DNA of 64,000 nt from Chloroflexota bacterium (GCA_023480885.1 JAMCWX010000046.1:62001-126000), one strand, 5' to 3'. Numbered from the stretch's first letter, positions 17,315-26,837 are shown. Numbers and translations: made by a program. The notes: generated by a model not told the origin, from the sequence alone.

Positions 17315-17514
17315 CCGTAATTCCTGACACTAACCATTCGGGCTTCTATCTCGTGAAACCGCCCAACGATGGCGGCACTGCGGCTGTCGTAATAAACACT
17401 AGCGACGGGTTGGTTTGTTTGTCCCATTGGTGCAATAGCGGGAATATGCGATGCGAACACTGCGAAGCTGTTGACATATACCGTCAGGAGAGACGGGGAA
17501 GAGGTGAGAAGTGA
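17308..17514 (+). CDS. hypothetical small Cys protein
   Basis: SHWCNSGNMRCEHCEAVDIYRQ. Confidence 0.55.
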   Translation: MLTVIPDTNHSGFYLVKPPNDGGTAAVVINTSDGLVCLSHWCNSGNMRCEHCEAVDIYRQERRGRGEK

Positions 17515-18278
17515 GTGGCAATGTGATCTACGAGCCAAGAGGCAGAGCCAGGGAATACGCAGAGCTGGCGGCTAATTTGTATCGAGGTTGCGAGCACGGT
17601 TGTCTTTACTGCTTTGCTCCTGGCGCCACCCATCGAGAACGGGCGGCATTCCATAGCCAGGTTGCACCGCGAGAAGGCGTCATGGAGAAGTTCAAGCGGG
17701 ACTGCGAAGTGCTGAAAGGCTCTGGCAAGTCAGTGCTGCTCTCTTTCACGTGTGATCCGTATACACCTGTGGATGTTGAGTATCAACTGACCCGCCAAGC
17801 CATTGAGACGCTACACGAGCACGGTTTGTTCGTCCAGATACTCACCAAGGGCGGCAACCGAGCTCGAAGGGACTTCGATTTATTGGGCAAGGGCGATGCG
17901 TTCGCAACTACGATGACCTTTCATACAGGGATTGATTCGCGCCATTGGGAACCCAACGCAGCCGAGCCGATTGATCGAATGGACACTATGAAGGTTGCCC
18001 ACATACTCGGCATTCCGACCTGGGTGTCACTAGAGCCCGTAATCGATCCTGAGCAAACGCTCTCCATCATTCGCGCCACTCACGAATATGTTGACCTCTT
18101 CAAGGTTGGCACGCTAAATCATCACCCGCTAGCGAAGCAGATAGACTGGCGGGATTTTGGTATGAGGGCAGTTGAGTTGCTGGGGAGGCTAGGATGCAAG
18201 TATTACCTCAAAGAGGATTTAAGGAAGCACTTGGGGCCTGAGCCCATTCAGGAATACCCGCAGGAGGTCAAAGCGTAA
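17511..18278 (+). CDS. radical SAM protein, SPL/photolyase-related family
   Basis: LYRGCEHGCLYCFAPGATHR, LSFTCDPYTPVD, ILTKGG, WVSLEPVIDPEQTL. Confidence 0.8.
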   Translation: MSGNVIYEPRGRAREYAELAANLYRGCEHGCLYCFAPGATHRERAAFHSQVAPREGVMEKFKRDCEVLKGSGKSVLLSFTCDPYTPVDVEYQLTRQAIETLHEHGLFVQILTKGGNRARRDFDLLGKGDAFATTMTFHTGIDSRHWEPNAAEPIDRMDTMKVAHILGIPTWVSLEPVIDPEQTLSIIRATHEYVDLFKVGTLNHHPLAKQIDWRDFGMRAVELLGRLGCKYYLKEDLRKHLGPEPIQEYPQEVKA

Positions 18279-18793
18279 TGCAATCCGACCCAACCGCACC
18301 GTGGCGCATCTCAGCCTTGTACTCTGACGGCGGCGTCATACTTCACAATCCTTCAAACATCGGCGGGACTTACGCTTGGTGTCATGTCGAAGATGATCAG
18401 ATCGTCGATCACGGCAGCAGCATCATCCTCGCAACATTGGACATGCAGATAACCAATAACGTTGCGGAGTATGTCGCCGCTGTGTCGGCACTGGAATCGG
18501 TTCCTAACAATTGGTCAGGCTATCTATGCTCAGATAGTCAAGTCACTCTCGGTCGTTTGTTTCAAGGCTGGAAGCTCGACGGCATTCCTTCTGAGTGGGC
18601 GCGACGCGCAACAGATGCGCTGTTTCGGCTCGGAGACGTTCGAGGGATTCTCTTGCAGGGGCATCCGAACAAAGCAGACTTGTTGCGAGGCGTTGGAGCA
18701 AAGCGGAACCTGCCAGTGTCGAAATGGAATGTGCACTGCGATAGGGAATGTCAGAGGCAGGCGGGGTTGTGTTTGGAGAGGGTGAGGGCGTGA
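18278..18793 (+). CDS. second RNase H-like protein
   Basis: LYSDGGVILHNPSNIGGTYAW...ITNNVAEYVAAVSALES...LCSDSQVTLGRLFQGW...GHPNKADLL. Confidence 0.7.
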   Translation: MQSDPTAPWRISALYSDGGVILHNPSNIGGTYAWCHVEDDQIVDHGSSIILATLDMQITNNVAEYVAAVSALESVPNNWSGYLCSDSQVTLGRLFQGWKLDGIPSEWARRATDALFRLGDVRGILLQGHPNKADLLRGVGAKRNLPVSKWNVHCDRECQRQAGLCLERVRA

Positions 18794-19377
18794 ACGAGAA
18801 GTATACCGCTATTAGTGAACTTGTGGAACACGCCGAAAACCTAGAACGGGAACTCGGTCAATCGTGGCGAACGGACAGGGCATGGGCAGGCGCAGAACTG
18901 CTTGACGAGATGCAAAAGCTAAAGGCTGAGGCTGCAGTTTTGCGTGATTTCCTCGCAGAGTTTGTGGATGACTATAAGTTGCGGCAAAGGCTGTCGCATC
19001 CAGAATATCGTGCCAAGCAATTCAATAGATTGCTACGGGGCGACATGTTGTATCAGCAGGCTTGTGAAGTGCTCAAGTCCACCACCGCAGGCCGTGACCT
19101 TCTGGCTGAGTTACTGAAGCTGCGCAAGGATATGACTGACATAATCATGGTGAGTGGGCAATCGGATAATCTGGAATCTAGTGCCCAAAGCGTTATTGAT
19201 GGCATCAACACCATGCGTCGCGTGGTTGAGGAACTACAAGCTGACAAGGCAGACCTACTCGCGAGGTTGGAGCGATTGGAGGATGTGGCCAACGCAGCAC
19301 GAGAATATTTGTCTGCGTGTCCTCCCGGCCACGCTAATGAGTTGAGAAGGTTTGTGGAAGCGCTGGAGGTGGAGTGA
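18790..19377 (+). CDS. hypothetical coiled-coil protein
   Basis: ORF with GTG start overlapping previous stop. Confidence 0.55.
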   Translation: MNEKYTAISELVEHAENLERELGQSWRTDRAWAGAELLDEMQKLKAEAAVLRDFLAEFVDDYKLRQRLSHPEYRAKQFNRLLRGDMLYQQACEVLKSTTAGRDLLAELLKLRKDMTDIIMVSGQSDNLESSAQSVIDGINTMRRVVEELQADKADLLARLERLEDVANAAREYLSACPPGHANELRRFVEALEVE

Positions 19378-19553
19378 TGGCGGATTTCAAGATGAGTTAT
19401 TTCAACGAAGATCAGCAAGAATATATGCGGTACTTGGCTACCTTGAAGCCAGAGGAAAAGTGCGCTTGTGGCTGGGGCAAGAAAGGCCAGTGCTATTGCC
19501 CGAAGGATTTGGAGTACCAGAAAGCACAACGCTTGGAAAGCGAGGGGGAGTGA
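19377..19553 (+). CDS. hypothetical 58-aa Cys protein
   Basis: MADFKMSYFNEDQQEYMRYLATLKPEEKCACGWGKKGQCYCPKDLEYQKAQRLESEGE. Confidence 0.5.
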   Translation: MADFKMSYFNEDQQEYMRYLATLKPEEKCACGWGKKGQCYCPKDLEYQKAQRLESEGE

Positions 19554-19709
19554 TCTATCTATCTGGCCGTGTCGCACAAACTATGCTCGCTAATCCTCGT
19601 CCCGACCTGGGCGTGATGTTACAACCAGGGATGGGTAACGCAATACCTTTTCTGTTTATCAGCAGAGGCCTCTGAAGTTGTTTACCGTTGCCTAGCCTGT
19701 GAGGGGTTA

Positions 19710-19904
19710 ATGATTGACGCCGATTCCATACCCGTCAAAATAGTGAAGTGCCACTCTTGCACTCGCTGGCGATCATACGAATCGATCTATATCGACATAA
19801 AAGCTCACAAAGTGCGCAAGGAACTGAACGAAGGTTGCGAATTGTGTACGACGTCGACGATTTGCGGGGAGAATTATGAAGCGAAAGAAAGTCCTGTTGC
19901 TTGA
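19710..19904 (+). CDS. small zinc-ribbon-like protein
   Basis: KCHSCTRWRSYESIY...GCELCTTSTICG. Confidence 0.5.
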   Translation: MIDADSIPVKIVKCHSCTRWRSYESIYIDIKAHKVRKELNEGCELCTTSTICGENYEAKESPVA

Positions 19905-20313
19905 TGTAGACAGCCGAATACCCAATTTGGCTCTGATGCGGATCTCCGCATATCATCGAGCACGAGGCGATGTTGTATCTCTCCATCCGAGTGGCAAGCC
20001 TGATGAGGTTTACGTTTCCTGTGTCTTCTCGAAGCACAGACGAAAAGCGGAGGCGCTGCGTCAAATCTATCCCGATGCTGTGATTGGTGGAAGTGGCTGG
20101 GATTTGTCGGTCGCTTTGCCCAGCGAGATCGAAGCGATAAGGCCCGATTATGACCTTTACGGCATAGATTACGGCATCGGGTACACCTCGCGTGGTTGCA
20201 TCAGGCGTTGCAATTTCTGCGTCGTACCCCATTATCATGGTGCATCAAAATGCGGGGAGGGAACAGCGCTGCTTTTCTCGATGGGTGAATCGGCGAATCT
20301 ACAAATCGTGTAA
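19876..20313 (+). pseudogene. truncated radical SAM protein
   Basis: MKRKKVLLLDVDSRIPNLALMRISAYHRARGD...YGIDYGIGYTSRGCIRRCNFCVVP; ends shortly after CxxxCxxC. Confidence 0.55.
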
Positions 20314-20371
20314 ATGGGCGGACTATTTGTACTGGAATCGGAAGAAGTTGCAATGGGAGATGGCGATATGA
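20237..20371 (+). CDS. hypothetical 44-aa basic protein overlapping the truncated radical SAM 3' end
   Basis: MVHQNAGREQRCFSRWVNRRIYKSCKWADYLYWNRKKLQWEMAI. Confidence 0.35.
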   Translation: MVHQNAGREQRCFSRWVNRRIYKSCKWADYLYWNRKKLQWEMAI

Positions 20372-20383
20372 TGGAGGTGAACC

Positions 20384-20563
20384 GTGAAGCTAATCAAGTA
20401 TTGCCCTGTGTGTGGGGCTCCGCTAGTCATTAGGACGAACCGAGAGACAGAAGAGCAGTTTCTTGGATGCAGCCAATATCCAAATTGTAAGCATTCAGAG
20501 CCTCTTCCTGAGAGTATGAAGCTTATGGCGATGGGCGCTCAGATGCTGCCGGGATTTGAATGA
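20384..20563 (+). CDS. topoisomerase-type C4 zinc finger protein (59 aa)
   Basis: MKLIKYCPVCGAPLVIRTNRETEEQFLGCSQYPNCKHSEPLPESMKLMAMGAQMLPGFE. Confidence 0.65.
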   Translation: MKLIKYCPVCGAPLVIRTNRETEEQFLGCSQYPNCKHSEPLPESMKLMAMGAQMLPGFE

Positions 20564-20742
20564 GAGACCTGAATCAGCTCTACCGCTACTCTTGGCGCAA
20601 GTGGCCACATCAACAGAGAAACCACGGGCGACTTTGTAAGCTCCTGGCTTGTGGAAAGCTGAACAATGCGCTGGTAGAGTTTATCGACGACGGCGAGCAA
20701 GTCGTGATCGATCGAAGGGCTTTGAGGAAGGTGAGGAAATGA
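20560..20742 (+). CDS. hypothetical protein
   Basis: short ORF overlapping neighbours. Confidence 0.45.
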   Translation: MRDLNQLYRYSWRKWPHQQRNHGRLCKLLACGKLNNALVEFIDDGEQVVIDRRALRKVRK

Positions 20743-20909
20743 GACATCTACGCATCGGCTTATCCTGGTCTTTGGTGCCTTTCTTGGTGGGTTTTTTGAT
20801 TCTCTCGGCAATCAGTTGTTTTGGTGTCCTGATGCTCGCAGCCGCGATCGACGATTTATTGAGCAACGGGCGGCGGGATGTTGAGATTAAGGGCTACGAG
20901 GAGATGTGA
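20739..20909 (+). CDS. small membrane protein
   Basis: MRHLRIGLSWSLVPFLVGFLILSAISCFGVLMLAAAIDD. Confidence 0.5.
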   Translation: MRHLRIGLSWSLVPFLVGFLILSAISCFGVLMLAAAIDDLLSNGRRDVEIKGYEEM

Positions 20910-21349
20910 TGGCGCTACTTAACTATTCCACGACGATCAGCGTGGACAAGACACTAGGCGAGATTCAGGGCTTGCTCGCTAGGCACGGAGCGAGGTCAAT
21001 CTATACTGATTACGACGGGCAAGGAAACCCAACGGCGATATCGTTTCTCATTGCCACGGCGTTCGGGCAGCGAGAGTTCAGGCTACCCGCCAACATCAAA
21101 GCAGTCTACAAGGTGATGATGGAGCAGCGTCGACAGGGTAAGATTCAGCCGCGATTCGTCAACAAGGAACAGCCGGCTAGGGTCGGCTGGCGCATCATCA
21201 AGGACTGGCTGGAAGCCCAGCTCGCCATCATCGAAACGGAGATGGTCTCTTTCGACGAGGTTATGCTGCCTTATTTGATCGCCGACAGCGGCCACACGCT
21301 GTATCAGTTGATGGTGGAAAAGAGATTGGTTTTGCCAGAGCCGAGGTGA
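20906..21349 (+). CDS. hypothetical phage protein
   Basis: ORF in operon. Confidence 0.6.
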   Translation: MMALLNYSTTISVDKTLGEIQGLLARHGARSIYTDYDGQGNPTAISFLIATAFGQREFRLPANIKAVYKVMMEQRRQGKIQPRFVNKEQPARVGWRIIKDWLEAQLAIIETEMVSFDEVMLPYLIADSGHTLYQLMVEKRLVLPEPR

Positions 21350-21352
21350 GGA

Positions 21353-21532
21353 ATGATGCTAACAACGCGAACCTTTGAGCAGATCGATGTCGAATACCAG
21401 TCTATCCGCACCCAGCTCCTGGAAAGCATTAAGCGTGGTGAGCTGCCCAAGAAGCGGATAGCGCTGAGAGAGAGGTACAGGAAGTTGGGAGAGGAACGGG
21501 AAAAGGCGAGCAAATCTAAGCAGGAGGGTTGA
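21353..21532 (+). CDS. hypothetical 59-aa protein
   Basis: MMLTTRTFEQIDVEYQSIRTQLLESIKRGELPKKRIALRERYRKLGEEREKASKSKQEG. Confidence 0.5.
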   Translation: MMLTTRTFEQIDVEYQSIRTQLLESIKRGELPKKRIALRERYRKLGEEREKASKSKQEG

Positions 21533-21533
21533 T

Positions 21534-21782
21534 GTGATCGAATTGTCCGACATAACTAACAACATTCCTGACGCAGATCCACAAGTTGATCCTGAGAAGG
21601 CGAACGCCTTTGAGACGCTGCTGGAACTTCTCAACCCTGCTGAGCGGGAAGTCGTTGACTTGCGTTTCCGTGCAGGAATGAAGGTGGTGGAGATTGCTAC
21701 AGAGCTTTCTGTCTCTGAGCGCACCGTGATTAGACGCCTCAAAAGAGCATATGGGAGAGTGCGAGAGTGGGTGAGGGAGTGA
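21534..21782 (+). CDS. sigma-70 region 4-like HTH protein
   Basis: LLNPAEREVVDLRFRAGMKVVEIATELSVSERTVIRRLKRAYGRVREW. Confidence 0.7.
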   Translation: MIELSDITNNIPDADPQVDPEKANAFETLLELLNPAEREVVDLRFRAGMKVVEIATELSVSERTVIRRLKRAYGRVREWVRE

Positions 21783-22168
21783 CTGACAAATTCTCTTCCG
21801 ACTGGGCCGACACAAAAGAAGGCCCTTGTCCACACAAACAGGGGGAGAACTGGACTTGCGATTGGCACAGAGCCTTCGGGCCAATCATCTGCAATCTTGT
21901 CGATATGGAGCTTGGCGCTAAGACCTGTCGACGTTTCTACCGGATGTGCGAGTTGCGTGAGTTGATGCCTGAGTTGTGGGGCAAACCTTGTTGCATCGAG
22001 TGGGCAGTCTTGATGTTGAATTGTGCTGAGGAGGATGGCCACATGGCCGGCGTGGTGGATGTGCGTATCTACCCGAACGACGGGAAAAATGTATGGCGCA
22101 ACTACAAGCGGGTGAGGCTGAGGCATTGTCCGTTTTGTGGGGCGGAAAAGCCACAGAGAGGAAAGTGA
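21767..22168 (+). CDS. hypothetical Cys-rich protein
   Basis: ORF; LRHCPFCGAEKPQ at C-terminus. Confidence 0.55.
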   Translation: MGEGVTDKFSSDWADTKEGPCPHKQGENWTCDWHRAFGPIICNLVDMELGAKTCRRFYRMCELRELMPELWGKPCCIEWAVLMLNCAEEDGHMAGVVDVRIYPNDGKNVWRNYKRVRLRHCPFCGAEKPQRGK

Positions 22169-22202
22169 TATAATAGGCAGAATTGGACACCAGGAGGTTA
22201 CA

Positions 22203-22394
22203 TTGGAATCGCAGGAAATGGGTACTTGTGAAGTGTGCGGCAAGCCTGCTACTTCGATTGTTGTTGATCTGAAAGAAGTGTACGATCCTCATTTCCGTCA
22301 GTGGGAGCCCCATTCTCAACACAAGTTTTGCGATGAGCATAAGCGGCCAAGTCTACGTTATTCAGTACTTGGGAGAATTCAAGAGTCCATTTGA
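22203..22394 (+). CDS. hypothetical small CxxC protein
   Basis: AGGAGG RBS before TTG; CEVCGKPATSIVVDLKEVYDPHFRQWEPHSQHKFCDEH. Confidence 0.5.
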   Translation: MESQEMGTCEVCGKPATSIVVDLKEVYDPHFRQWEPHSQHKFCDEHKRPSLRYSVLGRIQESI

Positions 22395-22632
22395 GGTGCG
22401 CAAATGTTCAACTACAGTGAAGGGATGGGCCAAGGAAACAGGCATTGCGTTTGGCTGGTTTTCAAGGCAGATCGGAGAGGCGGACGTGCTCGTATTTCGC
22501 ATCGGTTGCGAGATGTGCGGATTTTTTGTTGAGAAGTCTATCAGTCCGATTGAGATTCGTTTCTATCGTGGCGGCGTAGTCGACTTTCAATCCCAGGTCA
22601 GAAAAGTTCAGGCGAGAGGTTGGGCGGCATAG
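22333..22632 (+). CDS. hypothetical protein
   Basis: ORF track only. Confidence 0.35.
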   Translation: MSISGQVYVIQYLGEFKSPFEVRKCSTTVKGWAKETGIAFGWFSRQIGEADVLVFRIGCEMCGFFVEKSISPIEIRFYRGGVVDFQSQVRKVQARGWAA

Positions 22633-22845
22633 CTGTCCGCATTGGCTGGACTTCCGCACTAAACGAGGCGAATACGTGCCAGGCGATGAGGGCGTTTTCC
22701 CCTTTGAAGATTTATCTGATGAGACCCGTAAATGGTTGGTAGAACTGCGTATTCGCAAGATGAAAGGCGAACTAAACCTCGATTGCCCCGACTGACTTTG
22801 CAAACTTTCCCCCTAAAACCTGTCACTTTTTGCCTGTCAAGTCTG

Positions 22846-22851
22846 TATACT
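22846..22851 (+). promoter_or_regulatory. putative -10 (GTATACTTAGT context) upstream of the morphogenesis block
   Basis: GTATACTTAGT resembles GTATACTGAGT at 56333; no strong -35 recognised. Confidence 0.3.
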
Positions 22852-22882
22852 TAGTGTAGAGACAACAAACAGAGGTGCTCAG

Positions 22883-23479
22883 ATGACAGAGCTGAAAACC
22901 ATCCAGGCGAGAAATCCACGACGAATGAGTGCGCCGCCAATCGCACGACGTGAAATAAATGCGAAACTCGACGAAAGCGCTTTAGAACAACTTGACCGAA
23001 TTGAGCGAGAAGCCGACCTGGAAGAGAGTGGGAAACCAGTTTCCAAGAGAGCTGATCCCATCCCCTTTCAACCCGTGCCGATAGCGCCAAGCGCTCCAGG
23101 TTCAACGCTGACTGATACGACGGTTCCCTGGACGCCCTCACTACAGCCGACACAGCAGCCGGCCGGCGATTGTGTTGGCCAGCTAATCGCACAGGGTTTC
23201 TCCGAGGAGCAGGCGCAGATGGTCTGTCAGCAATTCGACGTGGGGAATATAGCTGCATCCCTCTTGCAAGAAGAGGACGACGACTCATCTGGTCTTATGC
23301 TCAGTCCGATCATAAACACGAAGCGAGTGCGTCCCTCTGTGCTATCTGCAAAAGAGGAAAAGAGCCCAGAGCGATTTGCTATACTCTTCGCCTGGGTGAG
23401 AAAAGAGTATCCTAGCTTCACTCGCGAAGCGCAGATAGAGATAACACGGAAAGCACTTTCCGTGAATACTGAGGAGTAG
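22883..23479 (+). CDS. hypothetical protein with UBA-like segment
   Basis: ORF; VGQLIAQGFSEEQAQMVCQQFDVGNIAASLLQEEDDDS. Confidence 0.6.
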   Translation: MTELKTIQARNPRRMSAPPIARREINAKLDESALEQLDRIEREADLEESGKPVSKRADPIPFQPVPIAPSAPGSTLTDTTVPWTPSLQPTQQPAGDCVGQLIAQGFSEEQAQMVCQQFDVGNIAASLLQEEDDDSSGLMLSPIINTKRVRPSVLSAKEEKSPERFAILFAWVRKEYPSFTREAQIEITRKALSVNTEE

Positions 23480-23505
23480 ATAAGTTCAACCTACGAGGTG
23501 TTATA

Positions 23506-24030
23506 ATGCCAGCACGCATTTCACAGAATAGACACGACGGGCCTGGCGCTCAGGCATTCGAGCGTTTTATGGAAGCGATGATAAAAGGCGAGGGGGACGA
23601 CGATCCTGACGAGTTGACCTTGAAGCGAATGGCCCAGAAGATAGAGGACATCAAGCAGGTTTTCCGCGAACGGGCATTGGGCCAGCAGGACGCGCAGGCC
23701 GATGCAGTGTATTCCGTGAGTGAGCACATTTCCTGTGAGAGCTGCTCTCTCTGGAATGACGAGAAGCGTCGCTGCAAGGTCGAAGCAAATCTTGCCGGCG
23801 ATGCCCTCATGGCACGCGTTCTTGCCAAGGGTTGCAATGTTTATTCGAAGCGTTCAAGCGCGATGACACTGCGACCTGTTGGTGCAATTCGCCAAGCATC
23901 GGTGGCTGGCGACATCAAGCGAGAGGCGCAGAAGCAGCCTGAGAAGCAGCCTGAGAAGCCGAATGTAGAGGGCGGCTTCGCAGTGCTGAATGCTTCCCAT
24001 CGCAATGCGCCGATCCGTAGGAGGGAATAA
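23506..24030 (+). CDS. hypothetical Cys-motif phage protein
   Basis: ORF; HISCESCSLWNDEKRRCKVEA. Confidence 0.6.
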   Translation: MPARISQNRHDGPGAQAFERFMEAMIKGEGDDDPDELTLKRMAQKIEDIKQVFRERALGQQDAQADAVYSVSEHISCESCSLWNDEKRRCKVEANLAGDALMARVLAKGCNVYSKRSSAMTLRPVGAIRQASVAGDIKREAQKQPEKQPEKPNVEGGFAVLNASHRNAPIRRRE

Positions 24031-25512
24031 ATGGCTCGAAGATTCTCAATGGTCAATCTCTGGCCAGTGGTTAATTACGATGAGAAGATGGAGCGAACCG
24101 CCGAGAGGAATCGCGTTAGCTATGTGCTTGGCGAGAACGACACGCCAGTCGACGAGAAAATCGCTAGTTGCGAGGATGCGGGGTGCCGCTTCTGTGACGA
24201 TTCTGAACTTGCCTGCCACGAGAACGTAGAGCAGCCTGTCTCGCTTGCTCAGGTTGCGAGTTGTGTCAGGTGGGAGAACGGCACGGCCCAAAGAAAGAGC
24301 GTCGCTCTTTCCGAAGAGTTTCAAGCCGTTGTTGACAGCCTGTCGGGTGCCGTTAGGGATGCAGCCAAGCGACTTGAAAAAGTAGCTTCTGATTTGTATT
24401 ATTCCGAGGATAAGCTGACAGGCGTTGATAACTTGTCTGTTGATAACTTGTCTAGCGTCGTGCGTGAGGTTTCTGATATCGGTCAGGGTTTGATGGATTC
24501 TGCGGACAATGTATGGCCGTCGTTGAAATTGCCTAAGGCTAGCGGGAAAGAGACTGCCGTGTCAGACAAGCAAAACGAATCTTCTATGAGACTTGCCCAT
24601 CCTCACATTGCCACTGTCGCGGCTCAGTTGCGCTTGTCTGGTTACGGCCAATCCTTAATCAATCGCATCGTCGCCTCTTCGTCGCCAGCTTTTCTCTTCC
24701 GTATTGCCGAGTGCGCCAAGACCGGTCGCAGGATACCTGAAGCCATTATTATGGCTCAGCTAGCAAGGCAATCAGCCGACCAGTTAAAAAACACCTGGGA
24801 GGATTTCAAGGCTGGCCGAAGGGTTGCTAGTAAACTCCAGCGTGTCAGTTACGACACTTACGAGCAGAAGTTTGATGCTGAGCGGGGCATATTGGCATCG
24901 AACTTGGCCTACCTGGGCAGGAGAGCTGACGATTTGCGTCGCGCCGATATCGCCTCTGCCTCTCAATTCTTCGACGACATCCAGAAGGCATTGCAGGATG
25001 CAAACTCCTCTCTGGTTGGTATGCTGGAAGCCTGGCAGCAATGGGATAATTACGAGCGCAGCGTGCCAGGCGATGAAAAGCAGACGGCAAGCAAGAAGCC
25101 TTCCAAGGATGTCAGGGCTAACAGGTACGTCGACGACATCATCGGGGACATGATGAGCGAGCCGGGCATGAAGTTGTCGCTGGACAGGTACGACTTTGAC
25201 GATATGGCCGACGAAGCCCTCAAGGCTACTCTGGGGAAAGCTGGGATGCAGGGGGCCTACGAGCTTGGCGACAACGGCGTTGAGCGAGGTGAAGCAACTG
25301 ATGAGGACATCATCGCCGATGCCAAGAAGCTAGGGGTAGATACCGAGGGCAGAAGCATCGCGGACATTGAAGCCGATGTATTGGCCCTGCTGACCTTCGA
25401 TGGAAGGGTCAACTTCCACGACGAGTTTACGGAGCGGGTGCATGATGTGATGCCCGACATTGCGTATGACTTGCGAGGCGAACGCAAGGCGCAGAAACCT
25501 GCGGGGGAATGA
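24031..25512 (+). CDS. hypothetical phage protein (493 aa)
   Basis: long ORF; contains tandem 15-mer GTTGATAACTTGTCT x2. Confidence 0.7.
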   Translation: MARRFSMVNLWPVVNYDEKMERTAERNRVSYVLGENDTPVDEKIASCEDAGCRFCDDSELACHENVEQPVSLAQVASCVRWENGTAQRKSVALSEEFQAVVDSLSGAVRDAAKRLEKVASDLYYSEDKLTGVDNLSVDNLSSVVREVSDIGQGLMDSADNVWPSLKLPKASGKETAVSDKQNESSMRLAHPHIATVAAQLRLSGYGQSLINRIVASSSPAFLFRIAECAKTGRRIPEAIIMAQLARQSADQLKNTWEDFKAGRRVASKLQRVSYDTYEQKFDAERGILASNLAYLGRRADDLRRADIASASQFFDDIQKALQDANSSLVGMLEAWQQWDNYERSVPGDEKQTASKKPSKDVRANRYVDDIIGDMMSEPGMKLSLDRYDFDDMADEALKATLGKAGMQGAYELGDNGVERGEATDEDIIADAKKLGVDTEGRSIADIEADVLALLTFDGRVNFHDEFTERVHDVMPDIAYDLRGERKAQKPAGE

Positions 25513-25522
25513 GGAGATTGAA

Positions 25523-26260
25523 ATGCCAAATCAGGTTGACGATAAAAAGGCTCAGGGCGCTGAGAGAACTGCAGAGGCGGTTGTCGAGTTGAGAACACCT
25601 GACATCGTTTCCGATTTGCAGGAGTTCTTGCAGAACAAGCGCAAGATTGAGGAGTTACAATCGCAGGTCGAAGCGATAGAAGTCAGACAAGAGGCGATTA
25701 AAGGTCGCTTGCTGCCAACTCTCAAAGATATCGATGGTCATATGATTCGTTTTGGAGATGTGGCGTTCAAGTATCTCAAGACATCGCGTACAACTGTTTC
25801 TTGGAAAGAGGCATTCAAACTGGTGTTATCCAAGGTGAACGCTCAGACCAAGGCTGTCATGGAACAGACTGTCAAGGATATGTCCAAGACGACCGAATAT
25901 GAGAACATCAAACTTGATGTGGCTCGGAAGAACCTTTCTGCTGGCCCACTTGATTTCCTGAGGGATATCTGGGATAAACTCACTGGAATGTGGCAGAAGT
26001 TCAGTGACTTCCTGAGCAACGCGACGGATGAGTTGGAGAGCTTGGGTGAACCGCCTGTGCCAGAGGAGGCGCAAGCCTCTCGCAATCCCCTTGTGAGGAT
26101 GGATGCTGAATCGGAGTCGGCGGCTAACGAGTTCCTTGCTGATTACAGGGAGCATCGGGAGAGGTGCGCGGAGAGGTGCAAGCAGAATCGTTGGAGTGCA
26201 TCTAATTGTCAGCGTGTTGGATTGACGCCGATAAAGCGGACTAGGTACGGGGACGCTTAG
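25523..26260 (+). CDS. hypothetical phage protein
   Basis: ORF upstream of terminase genes. Confidence 0.65.
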   Translation: MPNQVDDKKAQGAERTAEAVVELRTPDIVSDLQEFLQNKRKIEELQSQVEAIEVRQEAIKGRLLPTLKDIDGHMIRFGDVAFKYLKTSRTTVSWKEAFKLVLSKVNAQTKAVMEQTVKDMSKTTEYENIKLDVARKNLSAGPLDFLRDIWDKLTGMWQKFSDFLSNATDELESLGEPPVPEEAQASRNPLVRMDAESESAANEFLADYREHRERCAERCKQNRWSASNCQRVGLTPIKRTRYGDA

Positions 26261-26297
26261 CCTTATTGCTGAGGGAAGTTGCCGAGGGAAGTTGCCA

Positions 26298-26837
26298 ATG
26301 CCAGGGAAAGTGCCTTCAGAGGTAGCAAGGGAACGGGAAATGCGCGCCTGGGAGATGCGCCAGAAGTACTTCACGCATCGGGAGATAGCTGCGGTTCTTG
26401 GCGTTACCCATCAGGCCGTTACGGCGATGCTTCATCGAATGGCCAAGCGTTACCTTGCCAAGAGTGACCAACTCATTGAGACCGAAAAGTTCACTCAACT
26501 TGAGCGCTTAGAACGTATCGCCCAAGAGGCAGAGTTGGCCTGGGAACGCAGCAAGCTAGACGCTGAGAAGATCGTTACTATCATGGGTCGGCAGATTGTC
26601 AAGAAGGATGGCACCATGATCAATTTGCCTGATGAGGTGAGAACAGAACGAGTAGCCCAGGCCGGCGATCCGCGTTTCATGGAGCAACTTCGAGGAGCCT
26701 TGGCCGACGTCCGTAAGATTTGGGGTATCGATGCTCCGAGCAAGACCGAGTTGACAGGTAACAAAGAAAAGCCCGTGGTCATTAAGACGGTCGTGGCTGA
26801 GATTCCTGCAGGATTGGCTGAGGTCAACAATGTATGA
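26298..26837 (+). CDS. terS: putative terminase small subunit
   Basis: HTH FTHREIAAVLGVTHQAVTAMLHRMAKRY; directly upstream of TerL. Confidence 0.6.
   Translation: MPGKVPSEVAREREMRAWEMRQKYFTHREIAAVLGVTHQAVTAMLHRMAKRYLAKSDQLIETEKFTQLERLERIAQEAELAWERSKLDAEKIVTIMGRQIVKKDGTMINLPDEVRTERVAQAGDPRFMEQLRGALADVRKIWGIDAPSKTELTGNKEKPVVIKTVVAEIPAGLAEVNNV

Noticed and set aside
21359-22243. 294-aa antisense ORF
   Set aside because: Opposite several short overlapping phage genes with good RBS/overlap structure; low-complexity Ser-rich translation.
23498-23507. TATAAT just before 23506
   Set aside because: Overlaps the start codon of the downstream gene, so unlikely to be its promoter.
24421-24460. Tandem 15-mer GTTGATAACTTGTCT x2
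   Set aside because: In-frame duplication inside a CDS (VDNLS VDNLS); simple slippage.
26267-26296. Tandem GAGGGAAGTTGCC repeat before the small terminase
   Set aside because: Only two copies of 13 bp; could be a pac-like site but nothing supports that.
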